Source: JBNLBS01 sp050303415 (lineage in GTDB: Bacteria > Pseudomonadota > Gammaproteobacteria > Methylococcales > Methylomonadaceae). Taken from it: a stretch of DNA of 64,000 bases. The notes beneath the pieces were generated by a model that was not told the DNA's origin, did no database searches, and saw only the letters and a list, made by a program, of their open reading frames with translations. Of this stretch, positions 9,208 to 17,519 are shown in pieces. Both the position numbers and the translations under genes were made by a program. Each line of letters opens with the position of its first letter. Within the stretch, counting starts at the first letter, position 1. Location: assembly GCA_050303415.1 (NCBI GenBank), contig JBNLBS010000005.1, positions 1 to 64,000 of the forward strand, written 5' to 3'.

Positions 9208-9738
9208 TCAAATAAACCAATCTAAAGCGACAAAAAGTTGCAACACTATTGCCGCAAAAATTCCTGCCAGGACATCATCGACCATAATTCCAAAGCCCCC
9301 CTGAACATGCTGATCCAGCAACTTTATTGGCCATGGTTTTATAATATCAAACACCCTGAACAAGACAAACCCGATAAAAACAGCCTGCCAGGAAAACCCT
9401 ACCACCCACATGGTAACCAAATAACCGGCAATCTCATCCCAAACAATACCGCCAAAGTCATGCTCACCCAATTTATCAGCGGCTTGCCCACAAATCCAAA
9501 TCCCGGCCAGTATTGAAGTTACCGTAAAAACGCTATAAACCCAGATGTTAGTTTGCATCAAAAGATAATAGACGGGAATGGCAGCTATCGTCCCCATTGT
9601 TCCTGGCGCTTTTTTAACTAAACCAGAACCAAAACCAAACGCCAAAAATAACACCGGGTCTTTTATAACTTGCCCAGGGGTCAATTTATTTTGACCCAAT
9701 TGATTATTTAGAAAAATGCTCAAAACCTTTTGCCTCAA
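9208..9738 (-). CDS. pgpA: phosphatidylglycerophosphatase A
   Basis: PgpA dephosphorylates phosphatidylglycerophosphate to phosphatidylglycerol at the inner membrane. The 176 aa fit the family. 'FGFGSGLVKKAPGTMGTIAAIP' (about 34-56) and 'DEIAGYLVTMWVVGF' (about 100-115) are diagnostic, with several membrane helices. The frame opens at a TTG (9738) that overlaps thiL by 35 bp. No ATG lies before the conserved region, so a TTG start a few codons further in (for example near 9723, after a GAGG) is also possible. Confidence 0.92.
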   Translation of the reverse strand: MRQKVLSIFLNNQLGQNKLTPGQVIKDPVLFLAFGFGSGLVKKAPGTMGTIAAIPVYYLLMQTNIWVYSVFTVTSILAGIWICGQAADKLGEHDFGGIVWDEIAGYLVTMWVVGFSWQAVFIGFVLFRVFDIIKPWPIKLLDQHVQGGFGIMVDDVLAGIFAAIVLQLFVALDWFI

Positions 9739-10648
9739 TAACTTCAGTTTTACCCGATTTTTTTATACGTAAGCCCGGCTGTTGCTCTATCACCCCTATC
9801 TGACTACAGCTTTCCGGTATCAGCTCAATATTTTCGGGCGCTACGGCAAAACATAACTCATAATCATCACCGGCTGTTAAGGGCATAAGCCAATCGGACG
9901 ATGTCTCAACATAATCCCGCACTGAGGATGAAAGCGGTATTTTTTGCCAATCAAGACAGGCTCCGACAGCACTCTTATCCAGAATATGTCCCAAATCCGA
10001 ACTTAAACCATCAGATATATCAATACACGCGCTGGCTATACCTATCAATGCCAAACCGGTTTCAACTCTGGGCATGGGTTTATGAAAACGCTGCAAAGGA
10101 ACCTCCGGCTCTTGACACGAATATCCCTGCGCAATTTTTAAGCCTAAGCCGGCATCACCTAGGCATCCACTGACATAAATTAAATCACCCACTTTAGCAC
10201 CGGAACGCCTTATAGCCTGTCCCGTCTTTACCAGACCTAAAGCCTGTATTGTCAAAGTCAAACTGCCGGAAGTTGTATCACCGCCAATCAAATCAACTGA
10301 ATATTTTTGAGCCAAGGTAAATAGCCCCCTGGAGAATCGTTTCAGCCAGGACGGATCAACTTCGGGCAGTGTTATAGCCAAGGTAACCGCTATCGGTTTA
10401 GCCCCCATACTGGCAAGATCGCTTAAATTAACGGCAAGCAGTTTATGCGCCAAACACTCAGGGTCTGTATTGGGTAAAAAATGCACACCTTCAACCATGG
10501 TATCGGTGGTAATTGCCAGCTCATAACCCTGAGGAATATTCAACAAGGCGCAATCATCGCCAATTCCAAGACGGGTGAAAAGGTTTGCAGGCTGATTGCC
10601 GGCAAAATACTGCTGAATCAAGCCAAACTCAGAAACAGCAGCGGTCAT
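9704..10648 (-). CDS. thiL: thiamine-monophosphate kinase
   Basis: ThiL phosphorylates thiamine monophosphate to the active cofactor thiamine pyrophosphate. The 314 aa carry the AIR-synthase-like fold: 'GIGDDCALL' (about 24-32), 'ITTDTMVEGVHF', 'NLSDLASMGAKP', 'GGDTTSG' (metal-binding) and 'CIDISDGLSSDLGHI'. It overlaps nusB by one base and pgpA by 35 bases, the usual nusB-thiL-pgpA order. Confidence 0.97.
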   Translation of the reverse strand: MTAAVSEFGLIQQYFAGNQPANLFTRLGIGDDCALLNIPQGYELAITTDTMVEGVHFLPNTDPECLAHKLLAVNLSDLASMGAKPIAVTLAITLPEVDPSWLKRFSRGLFTLAQKYSVDLIGGDTTSGSLTLTIQALGLVKTGQAIRRSGAKVGDLIYVSGCLGDAGLGLKIAQGYSCQEPEVPLQRFHKPMPRVETGLALIGIASACIDISDGLSSDLGHILDKSAVGACLDWQKIPLSSSVRDYVETSSDWLMPLTAGDDYELCFAVAPENIELIPESCSQIGVIEQQPGLRIKKSGKTEVIEAKGFEHFSK

Positions 10649-11085
10649 TACTTACTAGAACTTTTTGCTTTAATTTCCACAGCACGTTCCTGCTGCGCTA
10701 CCTTATCCAAAATACCATTGATGTAGCGATGACTGCCTTCCGCACCAAAACATTTAGCCAGATTGATTCCTTCATTTAAAATAACCCGATACGGTGCATC
10801 CAAACGATTCAGCAATTCGTAAACGGAAATACGTAAAATAGCCCGCTCAACCGGATCAATTTTTTCCACATCGCGGTCCACAAACTGCGCCAGTATGGCA
10901 TCTATCTTATCCAGCTGCTTGGGTACACCATGAAACAATTCAATAAAATAACTTTTTTGTACATTTTTTAGTCGATCTTCTTCTAAAAACTGTTTTTCAA
11001 TCTTATTTAAATTCTGCCCGGTCATCTGCCATTGATACAATGCCTGCACCGCAGTTTTTCGAGCATTTGTTCGTGCCTGACTCAT
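10648..11085 (-). CDS. nusB: transcription antitermination protein NusB
   Basis: NusB binds boxA RNA with NusE (S10) to prevent Rho-dependent termination in rRNA operons. The all-helical 145-aa protein shows 'ARKTAVQALYQWQMTGQ' near the N-terminus, 'DRDVEKIDPVERAILRISVYEL' in the middle and 'NEGINLAKCFGAEGSHRYINGILDKVA' at the end, all typical. It overlaps ribH and thiL by one base each. Confidence 0.97.
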   Translation of the reverse strand: MSQARTNARKTAVQALYQWQMTGQNLNKIEKQFLEEDRLKNVQKSYFIELFHGVPKQLDKIDAILAQFVDRDVEKIDPVERAILRISVYELLNRLDAPYRVILNEGINLAKCFGAEGSHRYINGILDKVAQQERAVEIKAKSSSK

Positions 11086-11561
11086 TAAGCTTCCAGGTTA
11101 TTAAACAAACTAACCATTTCCACTGCCGACATTGCTGCTTCAGCCCCTTTATTGCCGGCTTTAGTACCTGCACGCTCAATGGCCTGTTCGATAGTATCGA
11201 CGGTTAGCACACCGAAACTGACCGGTACATCATATTGCAATGATACCGATGCCAACCCTTTAACACATTCACCGGCAACATAATCAAAATGTGGCGTACC
11301 TCCACGGATAACCGCACCCAAGGCAACGATAGCATCAAATTTTTTGCTCGCCGCCAGACGCTGTACCACCATAGGCAGTTCAAATGCACCCGGTGCTTTA
11401 ACCAGGGTAATATCATCCCTGTTGGCCCCATGTCGAACCAAAGCATCAATTGCCCCACCTTCCAACTGCTCCACGATAAAACTATTAAAACGCGATGCAA
11501 CGATACAAAACTTACCGCCTTGCGCTGATAATTGGCCTTCAAAAGTTTTTACTGTCGACAT
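11085..11561 (-). CDS. ribH: 6,7-dimethyl-8-ribityllumazine synthase
   Basis: RibH condenses 5-amino-6-ribitylaminouracil with 3,4-dihydroxybutanone 4-phosphate, the penultimate step of riboflavin synthesis. The 158 aa are the standard size. 'VASRFNSFIVEQLEGGAIDAL' (about 20-40), 'PGAFELPMV', 'GAVIRGGTPHFDYVAGE' and 'SFGVLTVDTIEQAIERAGTKAGNKG' are conserved substrate and oligomer motifs. It follows ribBX by 39 bp. Confidence 0.97.
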   Translation of the reverse strand: MSTVKTFEGQLSAQGGKFCIVASRFNSFIVEQLEGGAIDALVRHGANRDDITLVKAPGAFELPMVVQRLAASKKFDAIVALGAVIRGGTPHFDYVAGECVKGLASVSLQYDVPVSFGVLTVDTIEQAIERAGTKAGNKGAEAAMSAVEMVSLFNNLEA

Positions 11562-11600
11562 ATAAATCTCTATTAAATAATGAACTAAACCTAAATAATG

Positions 11601-12719
11601 CTAGCAACCAGCATCATAATCAACATGCTCAACCACTTCCAGATCAAAACCGGAAAGACCGACATATTTTTTCTGTGTTCCCAACACCTTTAACTTACGT
11701 ACACCCAAATCCGCCAGAATTCTGGAACCGGTACCCGTGGTACGCCAGTCCACAGCCGCTGCCGTTTGACTGGAAACGTCAACACCATTATCTTCCATAT
11801 GGTATTGATGAATTTTCTCTACCAACGATTTGTTATTTTCATTTTGCCTGATGACCACCAGCACCCCACGGCCTTCTTCTGCAATTTTTTTCATTGCCTC
11901 ACGCATCGGCACACTACAATCATTGCGTTTGGAACAAAACAAATCATCCAGCAAATTACGCGCATGAACCCGCACCAAAACCGGCTCGCCATTGGCTACA
12001 TCCCCCATAACCAGGGCCAAATGGAGATTATCGTCATTGCGATCCTGATAGGCATATAACCTGAAATCACCGAATTCAGTTGGAAAATTACAATCACTGA
12101 CCCTTTCCAACGTATTTTCATGTTGAATACGATAATGAATCAAATCCGCAATGGTGCCAATTTTTAAATCATGTTGTTGAGCAAAAATCTCCAGATCCGG
12201 CCGCCGGGCCATCGTTCCGTCATCATTCAAGATTTCAACAATCACCGAGCTTGCTTCAACGCCCGCCAGTTTTGCCAAGTCACAACCCGCTTCCGTATGC
12301 CCGGCACGGTTCAAAACACCACCCGGCTGCGCCATCAAAGGAAAAATATGTCCCGGTTGAACCAGATCTTCGGCAGTAGCCTCCGGGGCAACCGCTGCCT
12401 GTACTGTTTTTGCCCTATCCGCTGCCGAAATACCTGTAGTGACTCCGCTTGCAGCCTCAATGGACACGGTAAAATTGGTCGAGTGTGCGGTTCTGTTATC
12501 ATTCACCATTAACGGCAAGCGTAACTGCTGACAACGCTGTGGCGTCATGGTTAAGCATATTAAACCGCGGCCGTAACGCGCCATAAAGTTGATATCTTCC
12601 GGACGGGTAAAAGCAGCAGCCATCACCAGATCACCTTCATTTTCGCGGTCCTCATCATCCATAATGATAACCATTTTTCCCTGACGTAAGTCTTCTATAA
12701 TTTCTTCAATACTATTCAT
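11601..12719 (-). CDS. ribB: 3,4-dihydroxy-2-butanone 4-phosphate synthase with decayed GTP cyclohydrolase II domain (RibBX type)
   Basis: The N-terminal half (about 1-200) is a full RibB domain that makes the four-carbon riboflavin precursor from ribulose 5-phosphate, with 'MDDEDRENEGDLV' and 'AGHTEAGCDLAKLAG'. The C-terminal half (about 205-372) has the GTP cyclohydrolase II fold but not its catalytic residues. The Cys-rich zinc site reads 'ARNLLDDLFCSKRNDCS', keeping only part of the C-x10-CxC pattern, and the 'RQEGRGIGL' motif is 'RQNENNKSL'. It matches the RibBX variant described from proteobacteria, so a separate ribA should exist elsewhere. The start at 12719 overlaps the ribE stop (TAATG); the 18 codons upstream lie inside ribE. 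Confidence 0.93.
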   Translation of the reverse strand: MNSIEEIIEDLRQGKMVIIMDDEDRENEGDLVMAAAFTRPEDINFMARYGRGLICLTMTPQRCQQLRLPLMVNDNRTAHSTNFTVSIEAASGVTTGISAADRAKTVQAAVAPEATAEDLVQPGHIFPLMAQPGGVLNRAGHTEAGCDLAKLAGVEASSVIVEILNDDGTMARRPDLEIFAQQHDLKIGTIADLIHYRIQHENTLERVSDCNFPTEFGDFRLYAYQDRNDDNLHLALVMGDVANGEPVLVRVHARNLLDDLFCSKRNDCSVPMREAMKKIAEEGRGVLVVIRQNENNKSLVEKIHQYHMEDNGVDVSSQTAAAVDWRTTGTGSRILADLGVRKLKVLGTQKKYVGLSGFDLEVVEHVDYDAGC

Positions 12720-13375
12720 TAAGCTATAAAACCAGACTGCTGAAGGAGTTGTTCGGTGACACCGGCATGACATTTTGCTGCAGCTTCGCCCTTCATCAAC
12801 CGCTCCATGTATCGAGCCAGAAGATCGACTTCAAGATTGACCTTATCCCCGGCACCGGTTGAACCCAGCGTTGTTTCTTGAAGCGTATGAGGCACAATAT
12901 TGACACTAAAAACTGCACCATCAACTTCATTAACCGTCAAACTGATCCCGTTAATACAAATAGAGCCTTTTTCCGCAATATATTTTGCCAGTTCATCCGG
13001 CGCTTTAAATTTAAAACGATACGAGCGTCCATCGGGTGTTTTCTCTAACACCGTACCAATACCATCGACATGACCACTGACAATATGGCCGCCTAAACGA
13101 GTACTGGGTGTCAATGCCAATTCGAGGTTAACCGGTGTAGATACCGTGGCATTTTTTAAAATGGTTCGGGATAAGGTTTCATTAGAGACATCAGCAGTAA
13201 AAAAATGATTCCCCAATTCAACCGCTGTCAGACAAACCCCATTGACAGCAATACTATCCCCCAAGGCCGCATCGGCAATCGAAAGCTTGCCTGTATCAAT
13301 GGTTAATCGACAATCTCCCGCCCGGGGCTCAATAGCAGAAATCTTACCTATTGCTAAAATAATACCTGTAAACAT
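12719..13375 (-). CDS. ribE: riboflavin synthase alpha chain
   Basis: This enzyme dismutates two lumazines to riboflavin. The 218 aa contain the expected duplicated lumazine-binding domains, each opening with an 'MFTGII'/'LGGHIVSGHVDGIG' type motif (repeat 1 about 1-95, repeat 2 about 96-195). 'NGVCLTAVEL' and 'NGISLTVNEVDG' are the equivalent core motifs of the two repeats. It overlaps ribD and ribB by one base each, so translation of the three is coupled. Confidence 0.96.
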   Translation of the reverse strand: MFTGIILAIGKISAIEPRAGDCRLTIDTGKLSIADAALGDSIAVNGVCLTAVELGNHFFTADVSNETLSRTILKNATVSTPVNLELALTPSTRLGGHIVSGHVDGIGTVLEKTPDGRSYRFKFKAPDELAKYIAEKGSICINGISLTVNEVDGAVFSVNIVPHTLQETTLGSTGAGDKVNLEVDLLARYMERLMKGEAAAKCHAGVTEQLLQQSGFIA

Positions 13376-14478
13376 TAATGACCTTTTTCGTGTCCCGCAA
13401 GTGTTAACCTGAGATCAGCACCCAATTGCCGGAAATCTTTTAAATGTAATTGTTTTCTGTCTGCCATTGATTGTAAACCGGGTAATTTAAATAAGCCACG
13501 ACCTTCATCACCCAAAATCACAGTGGCCATATAAAGCACCCACTCATCCACCAGTCCCTCAGCCAACAAAGCACCATTTAACGTGGCGCCGGCCTCAACC
13601 ATTACCGTATTCACCTGTAATTCGGCCAAACAACTCAACACACTGGTTAAATCCAGACGATTATTTTTAGCCTCCAGGCCATAGACTTCAAAACCAGCTG
13701 ATTGCAACTGTTGTTTTTTGGCTTGATCAGTAGAACACGTCAAAATCACAGTACGCCCGGGCAAACTTAGCATTTTAGCGTTGAGTGGCATTTGCAGACT
13801 GGAATCCAGAACGACTCGAAGCGGCTGTTCAACAGCTTCATTCAAGCGCACATTCATTGCAGGATTATCAGCTAAAACAGTATTTATCCCGGTTAAAACA
13901 GCCGAACTCTGCGCTCTCAACCGTTGCACGTCCTGCCTGGCCTGATCTCCAGTTATCCACTTACTTTCACCCGATGCCATTGCCGTACGACCATCCAGAC
14001 TCATGGCCAATTTACTGAACACAAATGGCAGACCGAAACGCATTCTCTTGATAAAGCCTCGGTTCAATGCTTCCGCATCAGCCTGCAACAAACCACACTC
14101 AACTTGAATTCCGGCTTGGCGCATTCTAGCAATCCCCTGCCCGGAAACCTGTGGATTGGGGTCCTGCATCGCCACCACTACTCTGGCAAGTTGAGCTTTA
14201 ATTAAAGCATCACAACAGGGAGGGGTTTTGCCATGATGACTGCACGGTTCCAGGGTTACATAGGCCGTAGCGCCTTTAGCATCGGCAGTTCTTTTCAAAG
14301 CCTCCACTTCAGCGTGGCCCAAACCGGCTTGAGCATGCCAACCTTCGGCAATTATCTGGTGGTCTTTTACAATAACACATCCAACTCTGGGGTTTGGATC
14401 TGTAGTGTAATAACCTTTTTTTGCCAGCTGTATGGCTCTAGCCATAAACTCGGCATCTTCAAGTTCTGAAACTGGCAT
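13375..14478 (-). CDS. ribD: bifunctional pyrimidine deaminase/reductase RibD
   Basis: RibD deaminates and then reduces the first pyrimidine intermediate of riboflavin synthesis. The N-terminal deaminase has the zinc motif 'HAEVEAL' and 'PCSHHGKTPPCCDAL' (about 48-90). The C-terminal NADPH reductase spans about 150-360 ('KLAMSLDGRTAMASGESKWITG'). The 367 aa are typical. It sits directly after nrdR and overlaps ribE by one base. Confidence 0.96.
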   Translation of the reverse strand: MPVSELEDAEFMARAIQLAKKGYYTTDPNPRVGCVIVKDHQIIAEGWHAQAGLGHAEVEALKRTADAKGATAYVTLEPCSHHGKTPPCCDALIKAQLARVVVAMQDPNPQVSGQGIARMRQAGIQVECGLLQADAEALNRGFIKRMRFGLPFVFSKLAMSLDGRTAMASGESKWITGDQARQDVQRLRAQSSAVLTGINTVLADNPAMNVRLNEAVEQPLRVVLDSSLQMPLNAKMLSLPGRTVILTCSTDQAKKQQLQSAGFEVYGLEAKNNRLDLTSVLSCLAELQVNTVMVEAGATLNGALLAEGLVDEWVLYMATVILGDEGRGLFKLPGLQSMADRKQLHLKDFRQLGADLRLTLAGHEKGH

Positions 14479-14931
14479 TTATTTCTTGTCTAAATGCTTA
14501 ATCATTTCAGTAAATTCACTGACATCTTCAAAACTTCTATAGACCGAGGCGAAACGAACAAATGCAACATGATCCAGATTACTTAATTCCTTCATCACTT
14601 TTTCACCCAACTCATTGGCAGAAATCTCCCGTTCTCCAGTCGCTCTTAACTCTTTTTTAATTCGGTTAATGGCCGCTTCAATATCATCACTGCCAACCGG
14701 CCTTTTTTCCAAGGCCCGCAGCATTCCTGCACGTAATTTTCCCTCGTCAAACGGCTCCCTGACACCATCACGCTTGATAATTTGAGGCAAAGTAAGCTCA
14801 GCCACCTCAAATGTGGTAAAACGTTCTTTACAGACATTACATTCCCGCCGCCTGCGAACCTGATCACCTTCATTCGCCAGTCTTGAGTCGATAACCCTTG
14901 TATCTTGAGCCGTACAAAAAGGACAACGCAT
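14479..14931 (-). CDS. nrdR: transcriptional repressor NrdR
   Basis: NrdR represses ribonucleotide reductase genes in response to ATP/dATP. The start at MRCPFC (14931) gives 150 aa, the family length; the frame extends 16 codons upstream with no family support. A zinc ribbon is formed by CPFC at residues 3-6 and 'CNVCKERFTTFE' near 31-42. An ATP-cone domain spans about 48-138 ('IIKRDGVREPFDEGKLRAG'). Co-location with ribD is standard in gammaproteobacteria. The stop abuts the ribD start. Confidence 0.96.
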   Translation of the reverse strand: MRCPFCTAQDTRVIDSRLANEGDQVRRRRECNVCKERFTTFEVAELTLPQIIKRDGVREPFDEGKLRAGMLRALEKRPVGSDDIEAAINRIKKELRATGEREISANELGEKVMKELSNLDHVAFVRFASVYRSFEDVSEFTEMIKHLDKK

Positions 14932-15203
14932 TGTAATTACAAATTCATCAAACTGAAAAATTTCAGCCTTTGTTACCAAAACCGCTTATTTTATAACAAT
15001 TTTTTAATTTAAGCCGGTAAATTTTCGGAATGAATATAGAAAATCAATCAAAACCGGATAAATACCCCCCTCCTTTGTTAAAACGCCAGTTTTATTTGAA
15101 TTGAAAAGCGTCTCTTATTTTCATTTACCTTAAAGCCTTACCCTCGAAAGCTGAAAAAGGTAAGATACATTACGTTGAGTATGAATAAAATAATGAAATC
15201 AAT

Positions 15204-15854
15204 ATGCCCGAGAAAGAAGGTGTAATTAAATATCAATTAAACCATAAACAGACTGATTTCCCTGGAACCAACGCTGTTTTAGAATTAAACAGCTGGCGCA
15301 GCATCATGTACCGGCTTGGTTTGATTGGTCAATCAATGGATCGATACGGTGGCTTAGGATACGGTAATATCAGCCTGCGCTTTCCGTCTACAGCCGACTC
15401 ATTTATTATCAGCGGCACCCAAACAGGAGAAATAGAGTTTTTAACAGCAAAACAGTATTGCCTTGTTACAAGTGCAGATATTACCCAAAACATTATCAAT
15501 TCCTCGGGACCCTGCAAACCTTCATCTGAAGCTTTAACCCATGCCTGTATCTATCAACAAAGCTCTCAAGCCAGAGCCATCATACACAGTCACTGCCCTG
15601 AAATCTGGCGGCAGACTGAAGCTTTGAATCTGGCTCATACCTCAGCCGATATAGCTTACGGCACGACTGAAATGGCTTGCGCTGTCGCACAGCTAATAAG
15701 CTCAAATCAACTTAAATCATCCTCTATTTTCAGTATGTTAGGTCATGAAGACGGTATCGTCTCTTTTGGCAAAACCGTCGCTGAAGCAGCCTGGTTAATG
15801 ATTAAACATTTAAATTTAGCCATTCAAATTGAACAAGTGACAACTAACCAGTAA
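15204..15854 (+). CDS. class II aldolase/adducin family protein
   Basis: The 216 aa have the class II aldolase fold, used by zinc-dependent sugar-phosphate aldolases and the methylthioribulose-phosphate dehydratase MtnB. Visible motifs: 'GYGNISLRFP' (about 52-61), 'PSSEALTHACIYQ' with the catalytic-type Glu, 'AIIHSHCPEIW' with the two zinc-binding His residues, and 'MLGHEDGIVSFG' with a third His. No neighbour points to a sugar pathway, so the substrate is unknown. It is transcribed divergently from nrdR and is followed by grxC 29 bp downstream. Confidence 0.85.
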   Translation: MPEKEGVIKYQLNHKQTDFPGTNAVLELNSWRSIMYRLGLIGQSMDRYGGLGYGNISLRFPSTADSFIISGTQTGEIEFLTAKQYCLVTSADITQNIINSSGPCKPSSEALTHACIYQQSSQARAIIHSHCPEIWRQTEALNLAHTSADIAYGTTEMACAVAQLISSNQLKSSSIFSMLGHEDGIVSFGKTVAEAAWLMIKHLNLAIQIEQVTTNQ

Positions 15855-15883
15855 AATGCCTGTATTTTTCACATACCTTTAAA

Positions 15884-16141
15884 ATGTCCAAAATACTCGT
15901 TTATACCGCGAATTTATGCCCTTATTGCACCATGGCCAAACGTCTATTGGATAAAAAAGGGGCCAGCTATACAGAAATCAATGTTGATTCAAAACCCGGC
16001 CTACGGGAGGAAATGATGCAAAAAAGTAAGCGTAGAACCGTACCGCAAATTTTTATTGGCGATTACCATGTCGGCGGCTTTGATGATCTATATGCATTGG
16101 ACAGAGAAAATAAGTTAACAGGCTTACTTACTGCCAATTAA
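15884..16141 (+). CDS. grxC: glutaredoxin 3
   Basis: This is an 85-aa glutathione-dependent disulfide reductase of the cytoplasm. The active site 'CPYC' lies at residues 12-15, and 'TVPQIFIGDYHVGGFDDLYAL' supplies the cis-Pro glutathione-binding loop. It lies 29 bp after the class II aldolase gene and probably shares its transcript, which ends at the strong hairpin 20 bp downstream. Confidence 0.95.
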   Translation: MSKILVYTANLCPYCTMAKRLLDKKGASYTEINVDSKPGLREEMMQKSKRRTVPQIFIGDYHVGGFDDLYALDRENKLTGLLTAN

Positions 16142-16160
16142 ATAGGTTTATTTTACGCAT

Positions 16161-16203
16161 AAAAAAACCTGCAATTGCCGATAAACTATTGCAGGTTTTT
16201 TAT
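16161..16203. terminator. bidirectional intrinsic terminator
   Basis: AAAACCTGCAAT and ATTGCAGGTTTT arms are flanked by A- and T-runs. It lies between the convergent grxC and OmpA-like genes and serves both. Confidence 0.85.
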
Positions 16204-16216
16204 TAATCTTAACTGA

Positions 16217-17182
16217 TCAGTTCAGAACAACTATTTCAACTCGTCTGTTTACTTTACTTGCAACTCTATTTTTTTGATGGATTTTAGGACGAGTATCGCC
16301 GAAACCGGTAACCCGCAATTGTTCCAATGGAACGCCTTTTTCCAGCAATGCGTAAAAAACAGATTTAGCTCTGCGCTCTGATAAATTCAAGTTATAGCCA
16401 GCCTTACCATTTTTATCCGAATGCCCGGCTATCAACACTTTGCGAGCAGGGTTTTTCAGCAGAAAATCTACGATATTGTTAATTTTTGACACTGCGTTGT
16501 ATTTTAATACAGCACTGTCTTTATCAAACTGCACATCGTCCAGAACCATTGCCTGCTGACCACCAAACTCGCTCCCCAAATACATCGAAGCAGAACGCGG
16601 ATAAGCATCAATATTTATGTTTGAGACCGGTGATGAGGTAAGTGTGAGCTGATTCATCAAGGCCTCGACTCTTCTTTTTTCCGCTATCAATTGATCAATT
16701 TTGAGCTGCACATCATTAATTTTTGCTTCCGCCGCTTTTTTTTCACTTTCGGCATCAATTTGTAAACGTTGCAACTTAACCGTTAACTGCACAACCTGCT
16801 TCTGTGTTTCGTTAACAATATCATCCACTGAAGGATCTTTCTCCAGATCAACACTGACACCCTGTCTATATGATAATTGTTCCAGTAACTTCTGTGCTCT
16901 AAGCATTTCCGTTCTGGCCTGATTGACTCTGACATCTGCGGCTTTAGCGACAGCTTCTGCCTGTTTGCGTTCGTGTTCGGCTTGAATCTGATAATTTTGA
17001 AGTTTCTCAGACAATTCAGAAATTCGTTGCTGTGTTCCTGCAACAATTCCATCTACGGAGTCATCATTAAATGAATTTTGAGTGACTTTATCACCCCCAG
17101 CATTTGCAGTCCCAACTAGCAGCATCCCTCCTAAAAGAACAACAAATATACTTGGCAGTGTCATATATTCAATTTTCATCAT
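16217..17182 (-). CDS. OmpA-family protein with duplicated coiled-coil module
   Basis: This is a 321-aa envelope protein. An N-terminal signal peptide (about 1-28, ending AnA-G) is followed by two related ~65-residue helical modules at about 42-105 and 113-180. Each begins 'DxSVDxIVxxTQ' and has heptad-like Lys/Glu/Ala runs, so this is an internal duplication likely to form a periplasmic coiled coil. The C-terminal OmpA domain (about 210-321) has 'QFDKDSAVLKYNA' and 'GHSDKNGKAGYNLNLSERRA', the peptidoglycan (diaminopimelate)-binding site. No beta-barrel is evident. It probably links a membrane complex to the cell wall. Confidence 0.88.
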   Translation of the reverse strand: MMKIEYMTLPSIFVVLLGGMLLVGTANAGGDKVTQNSFNDDSVDGIVAGTQQRISELSEKLQNYQIQAEHERKQAEAVAKAADVRVNQARTEMLRAQKLLEQLSYRQGVSVDLEKDPSVDDIVNETQKQVVQLTVKLQRLQIDAESEKKAAEAKINDVQLKIDQLIAEKRRVEALMNQLTLTSSPVSNINIDAYPRSASMYLGSEFGGQQAMVLDDVQFDKDSAVLKYNAVSKINNIVDFLLKNPARKVLIAGHSDKNGKAGYNLNLSERRAKSVFYALLEKGVPLEQLRVTGFGDTRPKIHQKNRVASKVNRRVEIVVLN

Positions 17183-17519
17183 ATACCGTCTCTATTATTA
17201 TAGTTTCCATCTTATAAGGGCATTTGGACTTAAAGATGCAATTGTATTCAAGATACCCAACAGTTCCAAGCCCATGCTTACCTTTTAACCAAACCCAAGC
17301 AAATTATAAACATATGACTTAAAAGCTAACTCACACCACACATTCCACTCAAACCTGAGCTTAATGCAATCATATTTTATTAAATCAAATAAATCGCCTA
17401 CCACATCTAAGCTAATTTACTTATTCGGTAAATATAGGCTATTCTACTTAAATTGTCAGCCTTTTTAGTACTACTGTTTTAATTTTCTAATGAATTCAAA
17501 TTAAGATCACTTCCTCTGT
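17183..17519. other. intergenic region between metZ and the OmpA-like gene
   Basis: This is 337 bp of AT-rich DNA without a supportable gene. It should hold the promoter of the OmpA-like gene and the 3' end of metZ mRNA. I see no clear hairpin terminator or repeated motif. Confidence 0.5.
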
